Assembly: GCA_002151545.1 (NCBI GenBank)
Contig: CP021237.1
Location: 3,720,001-3,784,000 of the forward strand
Source of the DNA: Sphingobacteriaceae bacterium GW460-11-11-14-LB5
GTDB taxonomy: Bacteria > Bacteroidota > Bacteroidia > Sphingobacteriales > Sphingobacteriaceae
DNA: 64,000 nt
Reading direction: 5' to 3'
Shown: positions 45,672 through 55,009 of the stretch, in pieces
How the letters are laid out: every line of letters begins with the position of its first letter
How positions within the stretch are numbered: position 1 is the stretch's first letter
Made by a program: the position numbers and the translations under genes
The notes under the pieces: generated by a model
The model's input: the letters and a program-made list of their open reading frames with translations, nothing else
The model's database searches: none
Told to the model about the DNA's origin: nothing

Positions 45672-48368
45672 TTAATTAAATTCAACTCCACTTAAATTTA
45701 CATTCGTTCTGTTTCTTTTGTTTCCAAACTGGCTCAGATTATAACCTAAGGTTGCCTGCACAAAGCGGCTGATAAAGCGTGTCCTGTTTTCAGATATGGA
45801 ATTATTGCTAATACTGGTACTAAAGAGGGCTCCCTGGTTAAACAGATCGTTGGCCTGAATAGAAAAGAGGAGTTTATTATCCTTCAAAAAGGAGGTATTT
45901 AATCCCATGTTCACCAATAAAGGGTTACCGGAATATAGATTGTATCCAAAATTTAAACTTTTAGAGGCTGAGGCATTTACCCTAAAACGTTTATTAGGAA
46001 TCCAGCTGGCACTGCCATTTAAAGCCAGCACCTGGATATTCTTAATATTCTGGTTCATTACAGAATAGGTATTTGAACTAAAGCTATACGAAACGCTGGT
46101 ATTAAAAGAATATTTTTTCTCATTCAGGTTAAACCTAAAAGCGTTCGAAACGTTAATTCCACTACTCCGGTTTAATACATTTTCTGTATAAAAAACATTA
46201 CGGCTATAGGCGATATTTCCATTGACAGAGAGCGATAGTTTATTGGTTAACAACCTTTTATTTAAGGAATAATTTCCACCCACATTATAAATACCATTTA
46301 CATTCTCATAGGTCGTTTGCTGTTTTAAACTGTTGAGCGTATCTCTCAGAAAAACCGTATTACTCACAACGCTATTAAAAGCAAAAGTTCCTGATAAACC
46401 TGCCATAATACTCAATCCCGATTTAAGGCCAAATTGATTGTAGCTTAAATCGGCGGTATGGCTGGATGTTGCTTTCAAATCTGGATTACCGATAATCAGG
46501 TTCTGTACATCATTATTGTTTCTAACGGGTTGCAGTTTATTAAAGTCGGGCGAACTCGTGTAACCATTGTAGCCAAAACTCAAATTCCCGTTGTCTTTAA
46601 TCTGATAACTTAAATTGGCAGAGGGTGAAAAATTTAACTGGTAGTTTTTTAGCTCCTGTCCCGTATTCTGGTATTTACCGATAATGATGCTGGGGGAAAA
46701 ATTAAGGCCTAAATTATAACTGATCCGCTTTGCATTGGTATTAAAGCCAATACCGAAATTCTGATTAATAAAATTAGATACATAATCCTGCCCCAGCGAA
46801 TCGACAACAAAATCGTTCCCCAGTGGATTAGTTACCGTTGTAGTTTGCAAATTCCGGCTCCTGCTTACCGAAAAACGGTAAGACAAATTAATAAAACTAT
46901 ATCCTGTACTGTCGTTTGGCTTTTTTAATGAATTGGAAAACTGGAAATTACCCCCAAAATTGGAGTTCGAAGTATTATTATCAACCAATCTGTTTAGTAA
47001 CGAATCTTTAACCAGTATGTTAGTGGTTTCGTTATAGTACCTGATAATGTCGTTAATTCTACTGTTTGAATTTCCTTCGCTTGTGCCAAAATTAAATCCC
47101 ATAGATAGCGACCGCTTATTATTAGCCAGCCGGCGAGACCAATTGATGCTTCCATTAACATTAGGATTGCTATTCCGTGAGCCTGAATTAGACAGAAGAT
47201 CCTGTTTGATAAACCCTGTTTTATTGGAAGTTGAAAACGCATCATTGCGGGTATTGGCCAAAGCCCCACTAAGCGAAATATTGAAATAATTCTTCTTTGT
47301 GGCGCCATTTAAACCCAGGTTGATGTTATTGTTTAGCGATTTAGAATTATTGGCGCTTTCTCTCAAATCGAATATGGTTCCCTGCGGATTAAACGTTTCG
47401 AGGTAATTACTCTGAATGGATTTATTAATTCCATTACTAAAATGATAAGCACCGTTAAAGCTAAATTCCTTCGAAATTTTGTCCCTGATATTACCGTTTA
47501 AACCTCCGTTGTTCATTTTGGTAAACTCATTATTGGTAATCCCATAACGGCTTCCAAAACCAATTTGCTTCGTTTTTTTCCATATACTCCCGTTACCGCC
47601 GAGGTTATGTGCATTATTGGTAGCAGAACTCATATTTACGCCGCCAAAAACACCTTTATCCATGCCGGGTTTAGTAACCAGGTTTAACATTTTCTGTGGC
47701 GTACCTACTTTTATGCCGGTAAAATTAGCTTCGTCTCCATAATCATCAATGACCTGAAGTTTAGCAATAATATCGGCAGGTAACTGCCTGATGTAATCTT
47801 CTACGTTACTGGTAAAAAAATCTTCACCATTTACCCGCAGCTTGGTCATTTTTTTCCCCATTGCCGTAACAGCACCTTTTTCGTCGACCTCAACGCCTTG
47901 TAACTGTTTGAGCAGGTCTTCCACTTTATCATTTTCTCTGATGGTGTAGGCAGCAGCATTATATTCAATGGTATCTTTTTTGATTTTAATGGGATCTACC
48001 TTTACTTTAACCTCTACATCTTCGAGACGGATGGTTTCCATTTTGAGCATAATGGGTTCTAAAACGGCGTTTTTTTTCGAAGACTCAATTTCGTAGATCG
48101 AGGCAAATGGCTTGTAGCCCAATGCAGAAATGCTAAGATAGAACTTATTGCGGCTTACTTTCGCGAATGCAAAATTCCCTTTCCCGTCAGAATTTGAGCG
48201 GAGGGTATCTTTATCAGTAATCAATCGGATGCTTACACCTTCAATAGGCTTTTTCAAAGAATCGATTACGTTACCACTTATTTTAAACTGAGACTGAGCG
48301 AGAGCGTTAACAGAAAGCGTGATCAGTATAAAAAATAATAAAAAGCATAAATTATTGCTTTTTCTCAT
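45672..48368 (-). CDS. Outer-membrane beta-barrel protein with regulatory domain (TonB-receptor-like)
   Basis: An 898-residue outer-membrane protein. The signal peptide ends NALAQ and is followed by a CarboxypepD_reg-like domain (FKISGNVIDSLKKPIEGVSIRL...). A plug-like region contains VEDLLKQLQGVEVDEKGAVTAMGKKMTKLRVNGEDFF. A long OMP_b-brl_3-type barrel is rich in Asn/Ser turns. It is not the SusC type and has no SusD partner, so peptide or siderophore uptake or a structural role are all possible. Its first 17 bases overlap the end of the preceding DUF1456 gene, suggesting coupled translation. Confidence 0.85.
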   Translation of the reverse strand: MRKSNNLCFLLFFILITLSVNALAQSQFKISGNVIDSLKKPIEGVSIRLITDKDTLRSNSDGKGNFAFAKVSRNKFYLSISALGYKPFASIYEIESSKKNAVLEPIMLKMETIRLEDVEVKVKVDPIKIKKDTIEYNAAAYTIRENDKVEDLLKQLQGVEVDEKGAVTAMGKKMTKLRVNGEDFFTSNVEDYIRQLPADIIAKLQVIDDYGDEANFTGIKVGTPQKMLNLVTKPGMDKGVFGGVNMSSATNNAHNLGGNGSIWKKTKQIGFGSRYGITNNEFTKMNNGGLNGNIRDKISKEFSFNGAYHFSNGINKSIQSNYLETFNPQGTIFDLRESANNSKSLNNNINLGLNGATKKNYFNISLSGALANTRNDAFSTSNKTGFIKQDLLSNSGSRNSNPNVNGSINWSRRLANNKRSLSMGFNFGTSEGNSNSRINDIIRYYNETTNILVKDSLLNRLVDNNTSNSNFGGNFQFSNSLKKPNDSTGYSFINLSYRFSVSRSRNLQTTTVTNPLGNDFVVDSLGQDYVSNFINQNFGIGFNTNAKRISYNLGLNFSPSIIIGKYQNTGQELKNYQLNFSPSANLSYQIKDNGNLSFGYNGYTSSPDFNKLQPVRNNNDVQNLIIGNPDLKATSSHTADLSYNQFGLKSGLSIMAGLSGTFAFNSVVSNTVFLRDTLNSLKQQTTYENVNGIYNVGGNYSLNKRLLTNKLSLSVNGNIAYSRNVFYTENVLNRSSGINVSNAFRFNLNEKKYSFNTSVSYSFSSNTYSVMNQNIKNIQVLALNGSASWIPNKRFRVNASASKSLNFGYNLYSGNPLLVNMGLNTSFLKDNKLLFSIQANDLFNQGALFSTSISNNSISENRTRFISRFVQATLGYNLSQFGNKRNRTNVNLSGVEFN

Positions 48369-48585
48369 CCCTCGGACCTCTTTTGTAAATCACAAGACCA
48401 TTTAAAAAATTACGTAGAATCTGATCGCCACAAGGTTTAAAATTTTCATGGTCTTCATTTCTGAAAATATCGCCTAGTTCTGCCTTGGTTACTTTAAATC
48501 CAACAAGGTCGCATATGGTGATAATATCTTCTGTTTTTAATGATAAGGCTACTCTTAGTTTTTTTAATATATCGTTGTTGCTCAT
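48352..48585 (-). CDS. DUF1456 (YehS-like) protein, single-module form
   Basis: A 77-residue protein matching one DUF1456 module: MSNNDILKKLRVALSLKTEDIITICDLVGFKVTKAELGDIFRNEDH followed by CGDQILRNFLNGLVIYKRG. E. coli YehS has two such modules (about 156 residues), so this is half-size; the intact start and clean end make truncation unlikely. Function is unknown. Its stop overlaps the next gene by 17 bp. Confidence 0.85.
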   Translation of the reverse strand: MSNNDILKKLRVALSLKTEDIITICDLVGFKVTKAELGDIFRNEDHENFKPCGDQILRNFLNGLVIYKRGPRDEKKQ

Positions 48586-48760
48586 TTTTAATGTTTGAAT
48601 TAGAGATTGATTAAGTGATGATTGAGTGATTGATTTAGAGAATTAGCGCATGATTGAATTAAAGCATTAATGAATGACTGAGTTATTAAATAAACGGTTG
48701 AATAAATAAATTATTGAATGACAACAAAAATAAATCTAGAACTTTAGTTCCCATTTTATC

Positions 48761-48839
48761 AATGAACCAATGAACCAATGAACCAATGAACCAATGAACC
48801 AATGAACCAATGAACCAATGACCAATGAACTAATAAACC
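48761..48839. repeat. 8-bp tandem repeat (AATGAACC)
   Basis: Seven perfect AATGAACC units (48761-48816), then degenerate units to ~48839, abutting the helicase stop. Looser TGATTGA-type phrases extend to ~48600. It is a likely slippage-prone array. Confidence 0.9.
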
Positions 48840-48842
48840 AAC

Positions 48843-50147
48843 CTAACTGGCCACTTCTAATTTAAGTTTTTTCCCTTTAATTTTTTCGCCACTTAGTGTT
48901 TTCAATAGTTTCTCTACTTTGTTTCTTTTAACGGCTATATAACTGGTCGTATCTTTCACTTCAATCAGTCCAAGATCTTCTTTTGTTAAGGTACCTTTCT
49001 GCAAAAATAAACCTACAATATCAATTTTGTTAATTTTATCCTTCTTGCCATGTGCAAGATATAATGTTACCCAATCGCTGGCTTCTGGTAATTTATATTG
49101 CTCAGATAAAACTTCTTCTTCAATATCATCTGGTAAATATTTATAATGTTCTTCTGTCGTTAAAATGGCATAAGCCGTTCCTTTTGCGTGCATCCTTGCC
49201 GTTCTGCCATTGCGATGAATATAGGCATCTTCGGTATAAGGCAATTGATAATGTACAATATGTTCTACTTCGGGAATATCGAGACCGCGGGCTGCCAAAT
49301 CTGTCGTGATTAAAATCCGATGGCTGCCATTTCTAAATTTAAGTAATGCCTTTTCACGATCGAACTGCTCCATCCCTCCGTGAAAAACATCATGTCCTAA
49401 ACCATTTTCGAAAAGTAAATCACTTATCCGGTCTACCGTTTCCCTGTGGTTACAGAAAACCAGCGTGTTTTTACTCCCTATTTTACTGAGTAATCTGAAA
49501 AGGTAATCTAGCTTATCGGCTGCAGGCGCTGTTATTTTTTTGAGTTTCAGATCTGGTTTTGCTTCGATATTTTTTGAAAAATCGACTTCAACAGGCGAAT
49601 TCAGCTTTACAAAGGCCGGAATTTCTTCCATTTTGGTTGCAGAAGTAAGTATACGCTGTTTTAACGAAAGTAGCGAACCAATGATGTATGACATGTCATT
49701 TTCAAAACCAAATTCCAGTGCTTTATCAAATTCATCTAAAACCAAGGTTTCGATAAAAGATTCGTCAAAGTTTTGATACTCTAAATGATAAGCGATCCTG
49801 CCAGGTGTTCCGATTAAGACTGCTGGAGGATGTGCAAGATTATTTTTTTCGATGCGTACAGCGTGGCCACCATAACAGCAGTTTACTTTAAACGAAGTAC
49901 CCATTTGTTTAAAAACCTGCTCTATCTGTAGGGCAAGTTCTCTTGATGGAACCAAAACCAGGGCCTGCACTCCTTTTACGCCGGCTTTTAGGTTAGAAAG
50001 TAATGGCAATAAAAAGGCCAACGTTTTCCCTGAACCCGTTGGCGCAATCAATATTACATCTTTACCAGTCTTAGCTGCTTTTACAGAAGACTCCTGCATC
50101 TCGTTAAGTGCAGCGATGTTTAATTTTTTTAAGGCATTTTCTATCAT
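48843..50147 (-). CDS. DEAD-box RNA helicase with DbpA-type C-terminal domain
   Basis: A 434-residue helicase. Q-motif region ALNEMQESS, motif I APTGSGKT, motif Ib GTPGRI, motif II written DEFD rather than DEAD, motif III SAT, and motif VI HRNGRTAR are present. The C-terminal ~70 residues (KINKIDIVGLFLQKGTLTKEDLGLIEVKDTTSYIAVKRNKVEKLL) match the DbpA RNA-binding domain, which targets 23S rRNA hairpin 92. A role in large-subunit assembly is likely by family. A small hypothetical ORF precedes it on the same strand. Confidence 0.92.
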   Translation of the reverse strand: MIENALKKLNIAALNEMQESSVKAAKTGKDVILIAPTGSGKTLAFLLPLLSNLKAGVKGVQALVLVPSRELALQIEQVFKQMGTSFKVNCCYGGHAVRIEKNNLAHPPAVLIGTPGRIAYHLEYQNFDESFIETLVLDEFDKALEFGFENDMSYIIGSLLSLKQRILTSATKMEEIPAFVKLNSPVEVDFSKNIEAKPDLKLKKITAPAADKLDYLFRLLSKIGSKNTLVFCNHRETVDRISDLLFENGLGHDVFHGGMEQFDREKALLKFRNGSHRILITTDLAARGLDIPEVEHIVHYQLPYTEDAYIHRNGRTARMHAKGTAYAILTTEEHYKYLPDDIEEEVLSEQYKLPEASDWVTLYLAHGKKDKINKIDIVGLFLQKGTLTKEDLGLIEVKDTTSYIAVKRNKVEKLLKTLSGEKIKGKKLKLEVAS

Positions 50148-50196
50148 TCGGCCATAAAGGTAATCATTTCTCTTTATGCCCGGAATACAGCCTTAG

Positions 50197-50415
50197 TTAC
50201 GGTCTGAAAAATCTTTCCCTAAGTTTCCTAAGGGTAGAAAAGTTTAATCTTTTCTCGAGCAACATTAACATGTTACCGCGTTTAGACATTGATGATAGTA
50301 CTTTTTCGTTAACAGCATCAACCGAAGATAAAATCTTGTCAGCCAGTTCATCTGCAAATTTATTCGCCCTGCTATTTTGTAATAACTGAAGCTCTTGAAT
50401 TAATTCTGCTTTCAT
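50197..50415 (-). CDS. Small hypothetical protein upstream of the helicase
   Basis: A 72-residue, mostly helical, Lys/Arg/Leu-rich ORF (MKAELIQELQLLQNSRANKFADELADKIL...). I do not recognise the family. It lies 49 bp upstream of the helicase on the same strand and starts at a clean ATG. A competing plus-strand ORF covers the same bases. Real but unproven is my best estimate. Confidence 0.45.
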   Translation of the reverse strand: MKAELIQELQLLQNSRANKFADELADKILSSVDAVNEKVLSSMSKRGNMLMLLEKRLNFSTLRKLRERFFRP

Positions 50416-50652
50416 AATTAAGAATTTTTAATGAATGTACAAATATTAACGGAGCGGATAATAATTTGTTTCAATAAATAATAAGATCATCCAAACAATT
50501 ATCACTAACTTGTTGATAACTAACTTTTTGTTAGCAAATAAACAATCTACGCTTAACACATATTTAATTTTTAGCGCTTATTTTTATAAAAACCTGATTG
50601 CCATTTGTACCAAAGGGGATTCCTTTGGAATTAACCTCAAAAAATACAATGT

Positions 50653-51126
50653 ATGACGTGGAAAAAATTTAGTGGTGAAATTATTCAATCTTCGATCCTT
50701 GAAGAAGTAGAAAAAGCAATTATCAGAGAAAGCGAAAACGGTTTCAAGCTTAAAGTTTGTATTGGCACCGACTCGCAGGTAAAAGGTGCGGTAACGGATT
50801 TTGCAACCGTAATTGTGCTGTTACGAGAACATCATGGCGGTTTTATGTACATTCACCAGGAAAAAAGCACACAGCAGGTAAGCATTAAAGAAAGAATGTT
50901 GATGGAAGTGCAAAAATCTATCGAAACAGCTTATTCCATCTGCGATTTACTTGACATTTATGATGTAGCGCTCGAAGTACATGCCGATATCAACACCAGC
51001 CCATCATTTAAATCGAATAAAGCGCTTAATGATGCCATGGGTTATATTTTAAGTATGGGCTTTATTTTTAAGGCTAAACCAGAAGCATTTGCCAGTTCTA
51101 CCTGTGCCGATAAAATGGTGCATTAG
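50653..51126 (+). CDS. YkuK-type RNase H-like protein (DUF458)
   Basis: A 157-residue protein of the YkuK/DUF458 family, predicted to have an RNase H-like fold. The segment KVCIGTDSQVKGAVTDFATVIVL carries the first acidic residue, and KERMLMEVQKSIETAY and ALEVHADINTSPSFKSNKALNDAMGYI the later conserved positions. Activity has not been assigned for the family as far as I know. It stands alone and is followed by a dispersed repeat. Confidence 0.8.
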   Translation: MTWKKFSGEIIQSSILEEVEKAIIRESENGFKLKVCIGTDSQVKGAVTDFATVIVLLREHHGGFMYIHQEKSTQQVSIKERMLMEVQKSIETAYSICDLLDIYDVALEVHADINTSPSFKSNKALNDAMGYILSMGFIFKAKPEAFASSTCADKMVH

Positions 51127-51170
51127 GTAGTTAGCCGGAAAGTCTTGGGTTAGAGGTTCGAAGCTGATTA

Positions 51171-51270
51171 TCGTCGTTTCGAGCACCGCCGAGAAATCTA
51201 TAGGTCACGTTGATGATCAATATCCCTCATAGATCCCTCCATTCCGCTGCACTTCAGTCGGGATGACGAA
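51171..51270. repeat. Dispersed inverted-repeat element, copy C
   Basis: It starts TCGTCGTTTCGAGCACCGCC and ends CAGTCGGGATGACGAA, with AGAAATCTAT inside. It is related to the elements at 24471 and 31683 but more degenerate. Confidence 0.6.
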
Positions 51271-51385
51271 ACTCGTTACGCTCCAACTTTGCGATCGCTG
51301 TGCCCTCATTCTGCGAACTTGCGGTTAAACCTAAACTATCTTCAACAAAACCCCAACTTCGTTGTTGTGCTTTTAAAACAAAAAC

Positions 51386-51853
51386 TTGAAAACATATAGA
51401 TTAGAATTTACCCAAAAACTACCTGTTGATCTGGATACAGCATGGGACTTTTTTTCTTCGCCCATGAACCTGGCCGAAATTACCCCACAGGATATGACCT
51501 TTGATGTTACTTCACCAAATATGGTCAATACTAAAATGTACCCTGGCCTGATCATCACCTACAAGGTTTCGCCCTTGCTTGGCATTAAATTAAACTGGGT
51601 GACGGAGATCACACACGTTAAGGACAAGGAATATTTTATCGACGAGCAGCGCTTTGGCCCTTTTGCATTCTGGCATCACCAGCATCATTTCGAAAAAGTA
51701 GATGGCGGTGTATTGATGCACGATATTTTGCATTACAGCATCGGCTGGGGACCTATTGGCTTAATGGCGAATGCCATCATCGTGAATAATAAAATCAACG
51801 AAATTTTTAAATTCCGCTCTCAGAAAGTGCAAGAATTATTTGGGAAATTTTAA
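51386..51853 (+). CDS. SRPBCC (START-like) family protein, TTG start
   Basis: A 155-residue ligand-binding fold protein: YRLEFTQKLPVDLDTAWDFFSSPMNLAEITPQDMTF, then MYPGLIITYKVSPLLGIKLNWVTEI and ILHYSIGWGPIG. The family normally begins right at this MKxYxL segment. The codon there is TTG, with a stop (TAA) four codons upstream and the next in-frame ATG at residue 27, inside the fold. The TTG start is therefore strongly supported. The ligand is unknown. Confidence 0.82.
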   Translation: MKTYRLEFTQKLPVDLDTAWDFFSSPMNLAEITPQDMTFDVTSPNMVNTKMYPGLIITYKVSPLLGIKLNWVTEITHVKDKEYFIDEQRFGPFAFWHHQHHFEKVDGGVLMHDILHYSIGWGPIGLMANAIIVNNKINEIFKFRSQKVQELFGKF

Positions 51854-51863
51854 CGCAGGCCAG

Positions 51864-52442
51864 CTACCATTTTTTAGTTGAAATGGTTTCTGCCTTCTTT
51901 TTGGCTTTCTCTACCCTATTCGTGGCTAAATACTTCTTGAAGTCATCGCCAAATTTTTCGATTTTGTTATAAGCACTGTTTAAAATATCCTTCCATGCGC
52001 CTGCACCAAGTTTGCCTGGTGTACGCTCTAAAGGCACGCCAATTTTTGTAGTCGCTACAAAATTTCCATAACGATCCCTCTGGTATGGGATAAACAGCAT
52101 ATCGGTTAACCAGAATCTGTACTTTCCATTACGCGCCTCAAAAACGAAATGATAACTCACTTCACCACTCGGATGACCGGCAACTAAAATTGTCTTATCA
52201 ATTACCATTGCTCCTTTAGCTAAAATAGAAGAATCGGTAATACTTTCCTGTGTCATCGATTTTTTATAAGCTACATTAATGAAAGATTTGGCCCTTTGCA
52301 GCAAAGTATCTTTGCTTACCAATTGCGAATCTACCACCTTATAATAGATAAATTTACCGTTATCATCTTTCGAAAACTGTTTTTGTTGTGCGGATAATTG
52401 AATTGAAAGAAGAGCAAATGTTATAAAAAGAAGGTGTTTCAT
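51864..52442 (-). CDS. DUF4468-type exported protein
   Basis: A 192-residue exported protein. The signal peptide MKHLLFITFALLSIQLSAQQ sets the start at 52442, and 29 upstream residues in the open frame are not used. The body resembles DUF4468 with a TBP-like fold (YYKVVDSQLVSKDTLLQRAKSFI, GEVSYHFVFEARNGKYRFWLTDMLF). The C-terminus is Lys-rich (RVEKAKKKAETISTKK). Function is unknown. It is convergent with the SRPBCC gene, 10 bp apart, with no terminator between them. Confidence 0.78.
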   Translation of the reverse strand: MKHLLFITFALLSIQLSAQQKQFSKDDNGKFIYYKVVDSQLVSKDTLLQRAKSFINVAYKKSMTQESITDSSILAKGAMVIDKTILVAGHPSGEVSYHFVFEARNGKYRFWLTDMLFIPYQRDRYGNFVATTKIGVPLERTPGKLGAGAWKDILNSAYNKIEKFGDDFKKYLATNRVEKAKKKAETISTKKW

Positions 52443-52489
52443 TTTAAATCGGTTAATAGATAAATCTAACGCTTTAAAGATAAGAAAAA

Positions 52490-52516
52490 GCCGTCCCGAT
52501 TTCATATCGGAACGGC
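52490..52516 (-). terminator. Terminator of the amt-porin operon
   Basis: GCCGTCCCGAT and ATCGGAACGGC form an 11-bp stem with one mismatch. The upstream AAGAAAAA gives the U tract for leftward transcripts. Confidence 0.8.
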
Positions 52517-52539
52517 CTGATAATAACATTTTTATTTCC

Positions 52540-53565
52540 TTAAAAAGCGTAAACAGCTGCTAAAGAGAACTGGCCACCATTTGGTGCTGCAGCGCCACCT
52601 TCTTTAAAGAAAGGTTTGTCGCTGTTATGGTCTAATCTCACCTCCGGGATAAAAGTTAAACCACCAGATTTAATGTTTGCGGTAAGTGTTACGGCTGTAA
52701 AAGCTGTAGCAGGAACTGCACCGGCTGCTTTAAATTTGAAGTATTCGCCTCTCAAACCTAAAGTTACCGCATCTAATATGGCGTACTGAGGATATAAAGC
52801 TGCGCCAGCATAACTTCCTGGTACCGAACTGTCTTTAATATCGTAATTAGCTGCATTTAAACCTAATTTAAACTTTTCAGTAACCTGATATGCAGTTGTT
52901 AAATCCACAATAGTTCCGTATCCACCAAAACCAGCTCCTGATAAAGCATTGATGTAAGCGGTCCAGCCTTCTACCGGTGCAACCATTAACTGGCCACCAA
53001 TAGCTGAAACACCACGAGATGCACTGTACACATTCCAATCGTTAAATAAACCAGCCATTAAACTTACTTTATCGCTGAATTTATAAGTGGCTTTGATACC
53101 GGCATTCTGGAATGGACCATTGGTAAATAAATATGAAGTAGAGTAGTTGAAGTTTCCAACCGGAGAAATCACCTCATATCCGATAAAGGTACCCATGTAA
53201 CCAGCAGTCATGCTAAATTCATCTGTAAACTCGTAGTTAACATATAAATTCTGGATATTAAATGAAGAACCAGCAGCAGCGGCATCAGGGATAGATTGCG
53301 ATTGTCCTCTTGGGCCAAAAGAAAGCTCTCCAACAAATGAGGCCTTGCCAGTTTTTTTCTTCAAAGCAATATCGATCATCCCCAGCGATACTGAGTTATG
53401 ATCAGTTACAAATGATGTTTTTGCATTTAGTGGGTTCTTGGCAAAATCATATTTAAAGTACGTATCTACCGATCCTGAAATTTCAAGTGGTGACGTCGTG
53501 GTTTCCTGGGCCAGGACACACGTAGTGCTGGCCATTGCGAAAATAGCGGTTAAAAGTTTCTTCAT
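52540..53565 (-). CDS. OmpL-like beta-barrel porin
   Basis: A 341-residue outer-membrane barrel, probably the porin-2/OmpL-like family. The signal peptide ends TTCVLAQ. Alternating amphipathic strands run throughout (VDTYFKYDFAKNPLNAKTSF, LYVNYEFTDEFSMTAGYMGTFIGYEV, FIPEVRLDHNSDKPFF) and the terminal residues AAVYAF end in Phe. It lies 37 bp downstream of the ammonium transporter gene on the same strand, so it may help nitrogen solutes across the outer membrane. The cargo is inferred only from context. Confidence 0.83.
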   Translation of the reverse strand: MKKLLTAIFAMASTTCVLAQETTTSPLEISGSVDTYFKYDFAKNPLNAKTSFVTDHNSVSLGMIDIALKKKTGKASFVGELSFGPRGQSQSIPDAAAAGSSFNIQNLYVNYEFTDEFSMTAGYMGTFIGYEVISPVGNFNYSTSYLFTNGPFQNAGIKATYKFSDKVSLMAGLFNDWNVYSASRGVSAIGGQLMVAPVEGWTAYINALSGAGFGGYGTIVDLTTAYQVTEKFKLGLNAANYDIKDSSVPGSYAGAALYPQYAILDAVTLGLRGEYFKFKAAGAVPATAFTAVTLTANIKSGGLTFIPEVRLDHNSDKPFFKEGGAAAPNGGQFSLAAVYAF

Positions 53566-53602
53566 GTTTGAGCTTATTTTGAGTTTAGATATTATAAAAT
53601 CC

Positions 53603-55009
53603 TTAAGAAATTGGTTCTGTTAACGGACTGTTTCTTTCGATATAGATCGCTCTTTCTTCTACTAACAAGGTACCTTGTGAGTATTTCTCATCGTGTTGAG
53701 AAGCATCAAGACCTAGTTCTTCTTCTTCTTCAGAAACCCTGATTGGATTGATAAGATTTACCAGTTTGAAAATAACGAATGATACCACGAAACTGAAAAT
53801 GATTACGATTACAGCACCTTTTAATTGTGTAATAAAGAAAGCCGGGTTACCATAAAACAATCCATCAGCACCTGCAGCATTTACGGTTTTTGTAGCAAAA
53901 ACACCAGTTAACAACATACCAACGATACCACCCACACCATGACAAGGGAAAACATCTAAAGTATCATCCAGGCTGGTTTTTTGTTTCCATGAAACCACAA
54001 GGTTAGAAATAACTGCGGCAATGGCACCAATGAATATACTTGCTGAAATACTTACAAAACCTGCACCCGGCGTAATGGCTACTAAACCAACTACCGCTCC
54101 GATACAAAAACCTAAAACTGAAGGTTTTTTACCTCTTGCCACATCAAAGAACATCCACGATAAACCTGCAGCACCTGCAGCTGTATTGGTTGTTAAAAAT
54201 GCTGAAACAGCTAAGCTATTGGCACCTAATGCAGAACCTGCGTTAAAACCGAACCAACCGAACCATAATAAACCTGTACCAATTAATACATAAGGGATAT
54301 TAGCTGGTGGAACTTCTTTATGCTCTAAGTGAGATTTTCTACGTTTTAAAACCAATGCACCGGCTAAAGCGGCCATACCTGCAGAAATGTGTACCACTGT
54401 ACCCCCTGCAAAGTCTAATACACCCATTTTAAACAAGAAACCTTGTGGGTGCCATGTCCAGTGTGCTAACGGCGAATAAACGAATATTGCGAATAACACA
54501 ATAAATAAAATGTATGAAGTAAAACGGATACGTTCTGCAACGGCACCAACTACTAAACCTGGTGTAATGATGGCGAACATTAACTGAAACACCGCAAATA
54601 AAGAAAGCGGAATGGTTAAGTCTGCTCCTCCCTGAAGGTGAGGTGCTCCAGAATTTACACCTTTAAAGAAAAGGAATGTTGAAGGGTTTCCAATAAAACC
54701 ACCAATGGTATCACCGAAGGCCAAACTAAATCCAACTACTGTCCATAAAACTGTAATTACTCCTGCGGCTACAACACTTTTAATCATGGTAGACAATACA
54801 TTTTTACGATGAACCATTCCACCATAAAAGAATGCAAGACCAGGAGTCATTAAAAATACTAAAGCTGCGGCGATTAATATGAATGCAATATCAGGTGCAC
54901 TATACTTGCCTTCATCAAAATTAGGAAGAAGTGGAATAAATAGAGCGAAAATTGCGACAATCATCAATATCGCAAAAGGCGCGTACTGTTTAAAGGAGAA
55001 TTTACTCAT
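53603..55009 (-). CDS. amt: Ammonium transporter (Amt family)
   Basis: A 468-residue inner-membrane channel for ammonium. Family signatures: FFYGGMVHRKNVLSTM near the N-terminus, the twin-His pore (GGTVVHISAGMAALAGALVL and CHGVGGIVGMLLTGVF), and GLLWFGWFGFNAGSA. Eleven or more membrane segments are visible. The C-terminal tail (SEEEEELGLDASQHDEKY) is the Amt cytoplasmic tail that PII proteins contact. No glnB/glnK gene is adjacent; instead a porin gene follows. Nitrogen control is expected but no sigma-54 site was seen. Confidence 0.95.
   Translation of the reverse strand: MSKFSFKQYAPFAILMIVAIFALFIPLLPNFDEGKYSAPDIAFILIAAALVFLMTPGLAFFYGGMVHRKNVLSTMIKSVVAAGVITVLWTVVGFSLAFGDTIGGFIGNPSTFLFFKGVNSGAPHLQGGADLTIPLSLFAVFQLMFAIITPGLVVGAVAERIRFTSYILFIVLFAIFVYSPLAHWTWHPQGFLFKMGVLDFAGGTVVHISAGMAALAGALVLKRRKSHLEHKEVPPANIPYVLIGTGLLWFGWFGFNAGSALGANSLAVSAFLTTNTAAGAAGLSWMFFDVARGKKPSVLGFCIGAVVGLVAITPGAGFVSISASIFIGAIAAVISNLVVSWKQKTSLDDTLDVFPCHGVGGIVGMLLTGVFATKTVNAAGADGLFYGNPAFFITQLKGAVIVIIFSFVVSFVIFKLVNLINPIRVSEEEEELGLDASQHDEKYSQGTLLVEERAIYIERNSPLTEPIS

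Noticed and set aside
48761..48839. CRISPR array
   Set aside because: The repeats here, at 56363 and at 19827 have no unique spacers of constant length, and no cas genes are present in the window.
50108..50389. 93-residue plus-strand ORF opposite the small hypothetical gene
   Set aside because: It starts inside the helicase gene and has a Phe/Leu/Ser-rich shadow composition; the minus-strand ORF fits better.
52443..52529. 29-residue N-terminal extension of the DUF4468-type protein
   Set aside because: It overlaps the neighbouring terminator and would bury a clear signal peptide.
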